The notes under the pieces: generated by a model
Seen by the model: only the letters and a program-made list of their open reading frames with translations
What the model was told of the DNA's origin: nothing
The model's database searches: none
Shown here: positions 9,160 to 16,365 of the stretch, one piece after another
Layout of the letters: every line of letters starts with the position of its first letter
Position numbering within the stretch: the first letter of the stretch is position 1
Made by a program: the position numbers and the translations under genes
DNA from: Prevotella sp. UBA4376
GTDB lineage: Bacteria > Bacteroidota > Bacteroidia > Bacteroidales > Bacteroidaceae
Reading direction: 5' to 3'
Assembly (NCBI GenBank): GCA_002391185.1
Contig: DGRY01000037.1
Span: 1-22,889, forward strand
DNA: 22,889 nucleotides

Positions 9160-10911
9160 ATGAAAACATTAAAATATTTTGCATTAGCTTCAGTGTTAAC
9201 ACTTGGTTTGACAAGTTGTGGGGATTTTGGTGATCTCAACACAGACCCAGAACACTTGAACGAAAATAATGTGCCATATTCTATGTTGTTCGCTAACGCA
9301 CAGCATCAGGCATTAGGTTCTGACTGGGATATGTGGCGTACAGGCTGCATATATTCTTCTCAGTGGACTCAGCAGCTTAGCTCTATAGGATGGTGGGATA
9401 GCTATGGTCGCTACAACTATAGCGATGGCTATTCTGCATCTTTCTGGGACACTTATTCAAGCGACCGTGGTGCTATGCGTGATGTTACCACTTGCTACGA
9501 CAAGTGGAACGGAGTTGCTGGTATGGAAGTTGACTGGAATATGGCACGTGTAATGCGCATCTACGCATTCGCCAAGATGACTGACCTCTATGGTGATATT
9601 CCTTATAGCGAAGCTGGGCGTCCTGCTTTATACTCTTATCCTAAGTATGACTCTCAGGAAGATATCTACAAGAGCATGCTTGCTGAACTTGATGAAGCAC
9701 AGGCAAACCTTACAGGAGCAGCAAAGATGGGCTCTCAGGATCTGTATTATCAGGGAAACGCTTCACAATGGAAGAAGTTTGCTAACTCTTTGATGCTCCG
9801 TTTGGCAATGCGTCTTGTAAAGGTTGACCCAACTACAGCAAAAACCTATGCAGCAAAAGCTGTAGCCAATGGTGTTATGGAATCAAATGCAGACAACTGT
9901 ATTTTGGAACACTCTGATGGTGTTACAACCAACGACTCAGCAGAGCCATTTGCTAAAATCATGGCTCACGAAGATAGAGAGTTCTATCTCTCAGACGTTT
10001 TCGTAAACATGCTTAAGAATACCAACGACCCACGTCTTTCTGCTATTGGTACTATTTGCGGTACAAGATATGGTAGCAATGGTGTTCCTGAAAGAAGCGA
10101 CCAGGTAACTGATATTCAGCAGACTGGTGGTTGGAGTGAGAACAACTCTGCTTATAAAGATGTTTATGGTGACTACGGAAATATGGCTATGGACGCACAA
10201 AATGGTATGCCTGTAGGTGGTTATAGCTCTTCACCAACCAGCAAATATACCGTAAGCGCTGTTGACCCTTGGATGGCAAAGAATGATGCAAATATCTTCT
10301 ACATCTATGTAAAGGAAGATGGAAAAAAAGATACCATCTATAACTATGAGGTTTATTACAACCATTATTCAACAGTAAACCGCTACACCTATGCAGACCA
10401 GAAAGCTCCTACTTTTATTGTTACCTATGCTCAGACTAAACTGCTGATGGCAGAGGCTGCATTAAGAGGATTTATAAACGGCAATGCCAAGACTTATTAT
10501 GAGGATGGTGTTAAGGCTGCATTCGCACAGTTCGAACAATTCCCAAATGCAGCTGGGGCAACAAAGGTTGCATTCCCAGAAGGTGCAACAGCTGCAGCAA
10601 ATGCATACCTCGCAGCTAATCCTTATAACGAAACAAAGGCTTTAGAGCAGATTAACACCCAGTATTACATCAATACTTTCGGTGATCCACACGAGGTATT
10701 TGCTAACTGGCGTCGTTCAGGCTATCCTGTACTGGAATCTGCCCCAATGGCTGCGCTTGATGGTTCATGTGCTACAGACGGTTCTATTCCACGCCGCTTC
10801 CGTTATCCAAGTACAGAATCACAGGTTAACAAAACCAACTATGATGCTGCAGTAGCTCGTCAGGGTGGTGACACATTCTCTACACGAGTATGGTGGGACA
10901 AAGAAAACTAA
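9160..10911 (+). CDS. SusD-like surface glycan-binding lipoprotein (SusD2)
   Basis: This is the lipoprotein partner of SusC2. The signal peptide ends in the lipobox GLTSC, with the lipidated Cys at residue 20, followed by GDFGDLNTDPEHL. The NTDP motif just after the lipid anchor is typical of the SusD-like_2 branch. Further family features are a DLYGDIPYSEAG segment near 144-155, WKKFANSLMLRLAMRLVKVDP near 204-224, and the C-terminal VFANWRRSGYPVLES. At 583 residues it is of normal length. It differs markedly from SusD1, in line with the different barrels of the two SusC proteins. It is cotranscribed with SusC2, and a strong terminator follows within 35 bp. The ligand is unknown and is inferred to be N-glycan-like from the enzymes nearby. 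Confidence 0.92.
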   Translation: MKTLKYFALASVLTLGLTSCGDFGDLNTDPEHLNENNVPYSMLFANAQHQALGSDWDMWRTGCIYSSQWTQQLSSIGWWDSYGRYNYSDGYSASFWDTYSSDRGAMRDVTTCYDKWNGVAGMEVDWNMARVMRIYAFAKMTDLYGDIPYSEAGRPALYSYPKYDSQEDIYKSMLAELDEAQANLTGAAKMGSQDLYYQGNASQWKKFANSLMLRLAMRLVKVDPTTAKTYAAKAVANGVMESNADNCILEHSDGVTTNDSAEPFAKIMAHEDREFYLSDVFVNMLKNTNDPRLSAIGTICGTRYGSNGVPERSDQVTDIQQTGGWSENNSAYKDVYGDYGNMAMDAQNGMPVGGYSSSPTSKYTVSAVDPWMAKNDANIFYIYVKEDGKKDTIYNYEVYYNHYSTVNRYTYADQKAPTFIVTYAQTKLLMAEAALRGFINGNAKTYYEDGVKAAFAQFEQFPNAAGATKVAFPEGATAAANAYLAANPYNETKALEQINTQYYINTFGDPHEVFANWRRSGYPVLESAPMAALDGSCATDGSIPRRFRYPSTESQVNKTNYDAAVARQGGDTFSTRVWWDKEN

Positions 10912-10944
10912 TAAAAGTAGTAAAAACTACTTGTTAATAATAAA

Positions 10945-10974
10945 AACTCCGGGGATTTTTCCTCGGAGTTTTTT
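10945..10974 (+). terminator. Intrinsic terminator after SusD2
   Basis: AACTCCG (10945-10951) pairs with CGGAGTT (10964-10970) around a 12-nt loop and is followed by a T-run. It ends the SusC2-SusD2 operon. Confidence 0.75.
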
Positions 10975-11046
10975 ATATTCAACGATATAGACGGATTATA
11001 GAGGCAATATAGAGGAATTATAAAACACTAAAGTTTCGCTTTTTTT

Positions 11047-11236
11047 TTATCAAGAATTACAGGAATTAGAGAATTTAGGCATATGCCCTTGAGTTATAAA
11101 TTTGACTGAATTATTAAGAATTATAACACAGATTACTACATTTCAATCCATAAATTCTTATAAATTCGAATCTCATTTTGCAACTTGAACAAAGGCGTCA
11201 GCCTAAAAATTCTCTAATTCCTGCAATTCTTGATAA
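11047..11236. repeat. Inverted-repeat-bounded 190-bp element (MITE-like or possible inverton)
   Basis: The left arm (11047-11080) and right arm (11201-11236) are inverted copies that match except for one substitution and a 2-nt length difference in a T-run, and they enclose about 120 bp. Each inner end carries a small GGC...GCC hairpin: the perfect palindrome GGCATATGCC (11078-11087) on the left and GGC-GTCA-GCC (11194-11203) on the right. The spacer has no coding frame of note. It does contain a perfect -7 box pointing right (TAAATTTG, 11097-11104). The segment lies in the 508-bp gap between SusD2 and GH3. It could be a dispersed palindromic repeat, a small non-autonomous transposable element, or an invertible switch. 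Confidence 0.7.
11074..11104 (+). promoter_or_regulatory. Promoter-like sequence inside the inverted-repeat element
   Basis: TAAATTTG (11097-11104) fits TAnnTTTG exactly, and TTTA (11074-11077) lies 19 nt upstream, one base from the -33 consensus. The -33-like box falls in the left inverted-repeat arm and the -7 box in the spacer. It points toward GH3. In an AT-rich region a chance match is possible. Confidence 0.25.
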
Positions 11237-11262
11237 TATAATTATAGTATTATAGAATTAAT

Positions 11263-11328
11263 ATTCACTTGCGAAAATTCAGTTAAGAGAAAAATACAGA
11301 GTACATTCACTTACGAAACTTCAGTAAA
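11263..11328 (+). repeat. Two 24-bp direct repeats upstream of the GH3 promoter
   Basis: The segments 11263-11286 and 11305-11328 match at 21 of 24 positions (ATTCACTT, then G or A, then CGAAA, then A or C, then TTCAGT) with a 42-bp period. A third, inverted partial copy (ACTAAAGTTTCG, 11027-11038) lies on the far side of the 11047-11236 element, with one mismatch over 12 bp. They may be tandem binding sites or the degraded outer part of the same repeat element. Confidence 0.55.
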
Positions 11329-11357
11329 ACATATTTGGAAAACAAAAAGTAAAAACA

Positions 11358-11390
11358 AAACGTGTTATTGGAACATTTTTATTAATTTTG
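11358..11390 (+). promoter_or_regulatory. Proximal promoter of the GH3 gene
   Basis: TAATTTTG (11383-11390) matches the -7 consensus, with the start predicted near 11397 and a short leader before the ATG at 11420. No TTTG box lies at the expected spacing. That position instead holds AAACGTGTT (11358-11366), similar to the AAACGTTT palindromes at two other promoters here. Confidence 0.45.
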
Positions 11391-11419
11391 CGACTGAATA
11401 AATAAGTACCTAAATCAGC

Positions 11420-13765
11420 ATGAAGAAATTATTATCAACTATTGCTGTTGCCTGTGTATTGACAACTGCAACAGCTAAAAAAGAAATCGTTAAATATGCA
11501 TATCAGAATCCTAACCTGCCAATAAAGGAACGCGTTGCTGATCTGCTTAGCCGAATGACCCTCGAAGAGAAGGTTGGACAGTTGCGATGCACATTAGCAT
11601 GGAACTACTGGACTAAAGACGGGAAAAACATAAAACCTTCAGCTTCGTTCATAAAGGACATAAAGGAGGGAAACATTGGTATGCTATGGGGTACATATCG
11701 TGCAGACCCTTGGACACAGAAAACTCTTGAAACAGGTCTTGACCCTGAGCTTGCAGCTAAAGCAGGTAATGCATTACAAAAATACGTGAAGGAGAACACC
11801 CGACTGGGTATTCCTTTGTTCCTTGCCGAAGAGGCTCCACATGGACACATGGCAATAGGTACAACAGTATTCCCTACTGGCTTTGGCATGGCTGCTACCT
11901 GGAGTCCAGACCTTCTTGAACTGGTAGGAAAGGTTATAGGAAAGGAAGTGCGCCTGCAAGGTGCACATATCAGCTATGGTCCTGTGATTGACCTTAGCAG
12001 AGAACCTCGTTGGAGCCGTGTAGAAGAAAGCATGGGTGAGGACCCTGTTCTAACTGCGATTCTTGCATCTGCTGAAGTTAAAGGACTTGGCGGTGGCAAT
12101 CTTAAAAGCCCCTACTCTACTATTGCTACATTGAAACACTTTATCGGTTATGGTACAACAGAAGGCGGCCAGAACGGTGCTCCTACATTCTTAGGCAAGC
12201 GCGAGATTCACGAACAGTTTCTCTACCCATTCAAAAAAGCTATAGAAGCAGGTGCTCTGTCGGTTATGACATCATACAACTCTCTTGACGGAATACCTTC
12301 TACCGCAGATGACTATTATCTGAAAAAAGTGCTGAGAAACGATTGGAACTTCAAAGGATTTACAGTATCAGACCTTTATAGTATTGACGGTATATGGGAG
12401 ACTCATCATGTTACTAACACCGATCAGGAAGCAGCCGTATTAGCTTTAAAGAGCGGTGTTGATGCCGACTTAGGTGCAAAAGCATACAGTTTCATTATTG
12501 ATGCTGTAAAAAAAGGAATGGTGAGCGAAGCCTATGTTGACACTGCATGCGCACATATTCTGCAACAGAAATTCGAAATGGGACTGTTTGAAAACCCATA
12601 CGTTGACCCAAAGAAGGCTGCCAAAAACGTGCGTACAGCCGAAAGTATTGAACTTGCACGTAAGGTGGCTCAGGCATCTGTTACTCTATTGGAAAACAAA
12701 AACAATATTCTTCCTTTGAGAAAAGACATTAAGGTGGCAGTTATAGGTCCAAATGCCGACAATCGCTATAACATGCTCGGCGACTATACTGCCCCACAGG
12801 AAGACAGCAACATAAAGACCATCCTTGATGGAGTTCGTACAAAGGTGGAAGCAGAGAACATTGAATATGTTAAGGGCTGTGCTGTGCGCGACATGGACAA
12901 TACAAATATTCCTGCAGCAGTAGAAGCAGCCAAGCGTGCCGATGTTGTGATCGTTGCTGTTGGCGGAAGTTCTGCCCGTGACTTCAAGACCAGCTACAAG
13001 GAAACAGGTGCCGCTGTGAGTGATTCTAAAAGCGTTAGCGACATGGACTGCGGAGAAGGCTACGACCGTGCCACACTTGGACTGTTAGGACGTCAGCAGG
13101 AACTTCTTGAAGCCCTCAAAGCAACAGGCAAGCCAATGGTAGTTGTGTATATAGAAGGACGTCCACTTATCAAGACATGGGCTCACAATAATGCCGATGC
13201 CCTCCTCACTGCCTACTATCCTGGCCAGCAAGGCGGACAGGCTATTGCAGATGTAATCTTTGGCGACTACAACCCTGCTGGTCGTTTACCAATTTCCGTA
13301 CCTGAGAATATTGGTCAGATACCTGTTTATTACAACAAGAAAGCACCTATCCCTCACAACTATGTAGAAATGAGTGGTAAGCCACTCTATGCCTTTGGCT
13401 ATGGTCTTAGCTATACAACATTTAAATATAGCAACCTAAAAATTTCACAGAAAGGCAAAGAAAACTTTGAAGTGAGCTTTGATGTAACAAACACAGGAAA
13501 ATGTGACGGAGAAGAAGTAGCACAACTCTATTTGCATGACGAGGTTGCATCAACCTCTCAGCCTATGAAACAGCTAAAGCACTTCGCTCGAGTAATGATA
13601 AAAAAAGGCGAGACAAAGCACATAAACTTTGAGTTGAACAGCGAAGACCTGAGCATTGTGAACAGAGAGATGCAACGAGTGGTTGAGCCAGGAGAGTTCA
13701 AGGTTATGGTTGGAGCATCGTCAGAAGATATCAAACTTACAGGGAAGTTAGAAGTTAGGAATTAG
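11420..13765 (+). CDS. Exported GH3 beta-glycosidase (beta-glucosidase/xylosidase-like)
   Basis: GH3 enzymes remove beta-linked sugars from non-reducing ends by a retaining mechanism. A type I signal peptide ends near residue 19 (TTATA-KK), so it should act in the periplasm. The order is: TIM-barrel domain at about 38-385, with KHFIGYG (239-245) and the nucleophile motif GFTVSDLYSID, Asp318 being the predicted nucleophile; alpha/beta sandwich at about 415-640, where Glu546 in GEGYDR is a candidate acid/base; and a C-terminal fibronectin-III-like domain at about 681-775, after FGYGLSYTTF. Its 781 residues are full length for this three-domain type. It lacks the short NagZ layout, so beta-N-acetylglucosaminidase activity is not the first guess. 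It has its own promoter and lies between two repeat islands. Its last codons (LEVRN and stop) coincide with the downstream repeat motif. The exact sugar specificity is uncertain. Confidence 0.9.
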   Translation: MKKLLSTIAVACVLTTATAKKEIVKYAYQNPNLPIKERVADLLSRMTLEEKVGQLRCTLAWNYWTKDGKNIKPSASFIKDIKEGNIGMLWGTYRADPWTQKTLETGLDPELAAKAGNALQKYVKENTRLGIPLFLAEEAPHGHMAIGTTVFPTGFGMAATWSPDLLELVGKVIGKEVRLQGAHISYGPVIDLSREPRWSRVEESMGEDPVLTAILASAEVKGLGGGNLKSPYSTIATLKHFIGYGTTEGGQNGAPTFLGKREIHEQFLYPFKKAIEAGALSVMTSYNSLDGIPSTADDYYLKKVLRNDWNFKGFTVSDLYSIDGIWETHHVTNTDQEAAVLALKSGVDADLGAKAYSFIIDAVKKGMVSEAYVDTACAHILQQKFEMGLFENPYVDPKKAAKNVRTAESIELARKVAQASVTLLENKNNILPLRKDIKVAVIGPNADNRYNMLGDYTAPQEDSNIKTILDGVRTKVEAENIEYVKGCAVRDMDNTNIPAAVEAAKRADVVIVAVGGSSARDFKTSYKETGAAVSDSKSVSDMDCGEGYDRATLGLLGRQQELLEALKATGKPMVVVYIEGRPLIKTWAHNNADALLTAYYPGQQGGQAIADVIFGDYNPAGRLPISVPENIGQIPVYYNKKAPIPHNYVEMSGKPLYAFGYGLSYTTFKYSNLKISQKGKENFEVSFDVTNTGKCDGEEVAQLYLHDEVASTSQPMKQLKHFARVMIKKGETKHINFELNSEDLSIVNREMQRVVEPGEFKVMVGASSEDIKLTGKLEVRN

Positions 13766-13946
13766 GAGTTGAAATTAGTTAGGAGTTAGGAATTAGAAGT
13801 TAGGAGTTATTCTCCTCTCCTTATGAAAGGGAAGCTGGGTGGAGTTGGAAAAATATAAAACGCAAATTATCGAAAATTATTCGTAAATTCAAGTTATAAC
13901 TCCTAACTACTAATTCCTAACTCCTAACTTAAAAAAACTCCTAACT
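13746..13946. repeat. Repeat island with 34-bp inverted arms after GH3
   Basis: A short motif family built on AGTTAGGA(A/G)TTAG is repeated several times rightward at 13746-13810 and leftward at 13896-13946. Within it, 13777-13810 and 13896-13929 are 34-bp inverted copies with one mismatch, separated by 85 bp. The spacer includes a TCTCCTCTCC tract and a GGGAAGCTGGGTGGAGTT tract, resembling C/G-rich intergenic repeats common in Bacteroidales genomes (from general familiarity). The first units overlap the end of the GH3 coding region. No coding function is seen. It may be a non-autonomous mobile repeat. Confidence 0.75.
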
Positions 13947-13982
13947 AAAAAAAAGGCTGCTCAATTGAGCAGCCTTTTTTTT
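13947..13982. terminator. Bidirectional terminator between GH3 and leftward GH92
   Basis: A perfect 20-bp palindrome (13955-13974, arms GGCTGCTCAA) is flanked by eight A on the left and eight T on the right, so it works as an intrinsic terminator in both directions. It serves the convergent GH3 and GH92 genes. The T-tract overlaps the GH92 stop codon (13981-13983), leaving that mRNA almost no 3' untranslated region. Confidence 0.9.
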
Positions 13983-16227
13983 AGAACTTTAGGAGCAATG
14001 AGCGGTTTTTGATTAGTTCCTTATGACTAATTCTGAAACTATTTAGTTTCTTTCCACCTAAGCTAACTGATTTAATATACTTACCAGTTGCATTTGAACG
14101 ATCAGCTGTGATTGTAATATCACCATCAGGATAATAACGGCTATCAAGATGGAGAGTTACCTTGTCAAACACAGGTGATGTTACAGTGTAATAAGGACTG
14201 CCTGGACAATCAGGATAGATACCCATCATAGAGAACACTGCCCATGCAGACATCGTTCCTGTATCATCGTTACCAGGAATACCAGATGGTTTATCTGTGT
14301 AGTATTTATTCAGCAAACGGGTAACCTCTTTCTGTGTACGCCATTCTTCGCCCTTGAAATAGCTGAAAAGATAAGGATAAGCAATATCTGGCTCGTTGGC
14401 AGGATCATAGAGGTTCTTATCAAAAACCATCTGAAGCTTGTTTATAAACTTCTGCTTTCCACCCATAAGTTTAGCTAAACCAAGAACATCATGAGGCACA
14501 TAAAAGGTGTAGTTCCAAGCTGAGCCTTCATGAAAACCAGGAGCATTACTAAAATCAGCACCATCATCAGGATTAAAAGGTGAAAGGAACTTGCCATCTG
14601 TAGTTATAGGACGGAAAGTACCACTTTCCTTGCTATAATAATGCTTGTAACCAAGACTCTGCTTATAGAAACGTTTAGCTTCTGCCTTATGCCCCAATGC
14701 TGTTGCAAGATTACCAAGAGCATAATCAGCAATATAATACTCCAAAGCATGAGAAACACTATTGTCACCAGAGAAATCCTGAGCAAAATACCCTAATGGT
14801 ACATAGCCTTTGGCAATATAAGGATCAATATCTGGACGCATTTTATTGTCTGCTCCCTTAGTGGTAGCACTCTTCAAAAAAGCCGTATAAGCAGCTTGAA
14901 TATCATAATCACGCAGTCCCTTGAGATAGGTATCAGCAACAACAGCTATGGCTGGATCACCCTCCATTGTCCATGTTTCACGACCAAAAAGTTCCCAACG
15001 AGGCATCCACCCCCACTCTTTTGACATGTCAATAATAGAGCGAACCATATCAAGCTGACGCTCAGGATAAAGTAATGTCTCTAACTGATGAACATTACGA
15101 TAGGTGTCCCAAAGAGAGAATACTGTATAACGGTCTGATGAAGTCGTGCCAATATCATAACGCTCCATCATAGGATATTCACCATCTACATCCTGCACTA
15201 TATTTGGATGAATCTGACTGTGATAAAGTGCCGTATAGAAAACACGCTTCTGTGCTTCGGTACCACCCTCAACATCAATAGTTGACAACGTTCGCTCCCA
15301 TGATAAAGAAGCATCCTTGCACACTTTATCAAAAGCAAATCCTTGCTGTTCTTTATCGAGATTTTCACGAGCATTAGCTATAGAAACAAATGAAACACCC
15401 ATCTGAACCTCAATCTGCTCACCTTCTTCACAATTATAGTTGAAGAAATATCCTATCTCGTTTCCGGCAAGTTCTTTACCATATGTGGTGTAGAGTTTAT
15501 AACGCCCATTATCAGAATCCCATTGAGCCTGAGCTCCTGTCATCTTAGGCTGCTTCTTCCAATATCCAGAAGACAAAGGTTTCTTATTTACTCGCAACAC
15601 AAAATACATTGGAAATACAGCCTGAGGATTGTAGCAGAACGTGCCTAAAAGACGATACCCCTCTATTTCTGTATCGCTGACACGCTTAACAGCACCTCCT
15701 ACCTCATTAGTCAAACCGTCGCCAACATTAAGAAGAATATGTCCTTCGCCCTTAGGAAAGGTGAAGCGCTCAATAGAAGAACGTAATGTAGAACTTACCT
15801 CACAATGTATGCCATATTTCTTTAAATCGACAGCATAATAACCAGGATAAGCCTTCTCGCCTGAGTATTCTGAGCCGTAATTATGATAGTCAACATCAAG
15901 CTTACCCGAAGTTGGCATGGTGAGTAATGTCCCCAACTCTGGACATCCCACTCCACTAAGAGTTACGTGTGCGAAACCCGTAATAAACTTATTATTGTAC
16001 TCATAAGGAGCTGACCACCAACGAGAATCCTTATCTTGAGCATTGAGGTCTGAGCCCATAACATTAAAAGGCACAACCGACATCATACCATGAGGAAGAA
16101 CGGCTCCAGGATTACAAACACTAAAATTTGTTGTACCGATAAAAGGATCAACATAATCAATTTTCTGCTTAGCATGTAAAGACACACCAAGCAACATAAA
16201 TGAAAAGAGTAAGAGTGACTTACGCAT
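13981..16227 (-). CDS. Exported GH92 alpha-mannosidase (GH92-a)
   Basis: GH92 enzymes are calcium-dependent, inverting exo-alpha-mannosidases that trim N-glycans and yeast-type mannans. A type I signal peptide is cleaved near Ala19 (VSLHA-KQ), suggesting periplasmic action. Family motifs run in order: YVDPFIGT (25-32), SLWDTYRNVH (371-380), FHEGSAWNYTFYVPHD (565-580) with Glu567 as likely catalytic acid, NEPDIAYPYLF (611-621), and GNDDTGTMSAW (652-662) with conserved acidic residues. Its 748 residues are full length, though the C-terminus (KNRSLLLKF) departs from the usual GGTLxF ending seen in the neighbouring GH92. It is transcribed alone, leftward, from the promoter at 16262-16293. The NEPDIAYPYLF variant instead of GNEPSHH places it in a different subgroup from GH92-b and suggests a different linkage preference. 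The linkage itself cannot be assigned by eye. Confidence 0.92.
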   Translation of the reverse strand: MRKSLLLFSFMLLGVSLHAKQKIDYVDPFIGTTNFSVCNPGAVLPHGMMSVVPFNVMGSDLNAQDKDSRWWSAPYEYNNKFITGFAHVTLSGVGCPELGTLLTMPTSGKLDVDYHNYGSEYSGEKAYPGYYAVDLKKYGIHCEVSSTLRSSIERFTFPKGEGHILLNVGDGLTNEVGGAVKRVSDTEIEGYRLLGTFCYNPQAVFPMYFVLRVNKKPLSSGYWKKQPKMTGAQAQWDSDNGRYKLYTTYGKELAGNEIGYFFNYNCEEGEQIEVQMGVSFVSIANARENLDKEQQGFAFDKVCKDASLSWERTLSTIDVEGGTEAQKRVFYTALYHSQIHPNIVQDVDGEYPMMERYDIGTTSSDRYTVFSLWDTYRNVHQLETLLYPERQLDMVRSIIDMSKEWGWMPRWELFGRETWTMEGDPAIAVVADTYLKGLRDYDIQAAYTAFLKSATTKGADNKMRPDIDPYIAKGYVPLGYFAQDFSGDNSVSHALEYYIADYALGNLATALGHKAEAKRFYKQSLGYKHYYSKESGTFRPITTDGKFLSPFNPDDGADFSNAPGFHEGSAWNYTFYVPHDVLGLAKLMGGKQKFINKLQMVFDKNLYDPANEPDIAYPYLFSYFKGEEWRTQKEVTRLLNKYYTDKPSGIPGNDDTGTMSAWAVFSMMGIYPDCPGSPYYTVTSPVFDKVTLHLDSRYYPDGDITITADRSNATGKYIKSVSLGGKKLNSFRISHKELIKNRSLLLKF

Positions 16228-16261
16228 AATAGATTTTTTCGTAATGATAGTTTTGGAGCGA

Positions 16262-16293
16262 TAAAATTAAAGAAATTATTAATATGTGCCAAA
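16262..16293 (-). promoter_or_regulatory. Leftward promoter of GH92-a
   Basis: Read on the minus strand, TTTG (16293-16290) lies 20 nt before TAATTTTA (16269-16262), which matches the -7 consensus except for the last base. The predicted leader to the ATG at 16227 is about 30 nt. Confidence 0.45.
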
Positions 16294-16305
16294 TTTTAAT
16301 ACCTA

Positions 16306-16339
16306 AAACGTTTAGTTTTCTTCTTTTTTAGTATATTTG
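16306..16339 (+). promoter_or_regulatory. Rightward promoter of the GH92-GH130-GH20 operon with operator-like palindrome
   Basis: TATATTTG (16332-16339) fits the -7 consensus, and the start near 16346 leaves about 20 nt before the ATG at 16366. There is no TTTG at the -33 position. The 8-bp palindrome AAACGTTT (16306-16313) lies there instead, between the two divergent promoters, where a bound regulator could affect both. Centred-CG palindromes are typical of LacI-family sites; the link is inference. Confidence 0.5.
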
Positions 16340-16365
16340 CAGACATTATCAACAATCCAACTTCC

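Noticed and set aside
11041..11235. CRISPR array or tRNA gene in the repeat-rich gap before GH3
   Set aside because: The repeats are inverted or only two-copy, with no regular spacer series, and no cloverleaf could be drawn.
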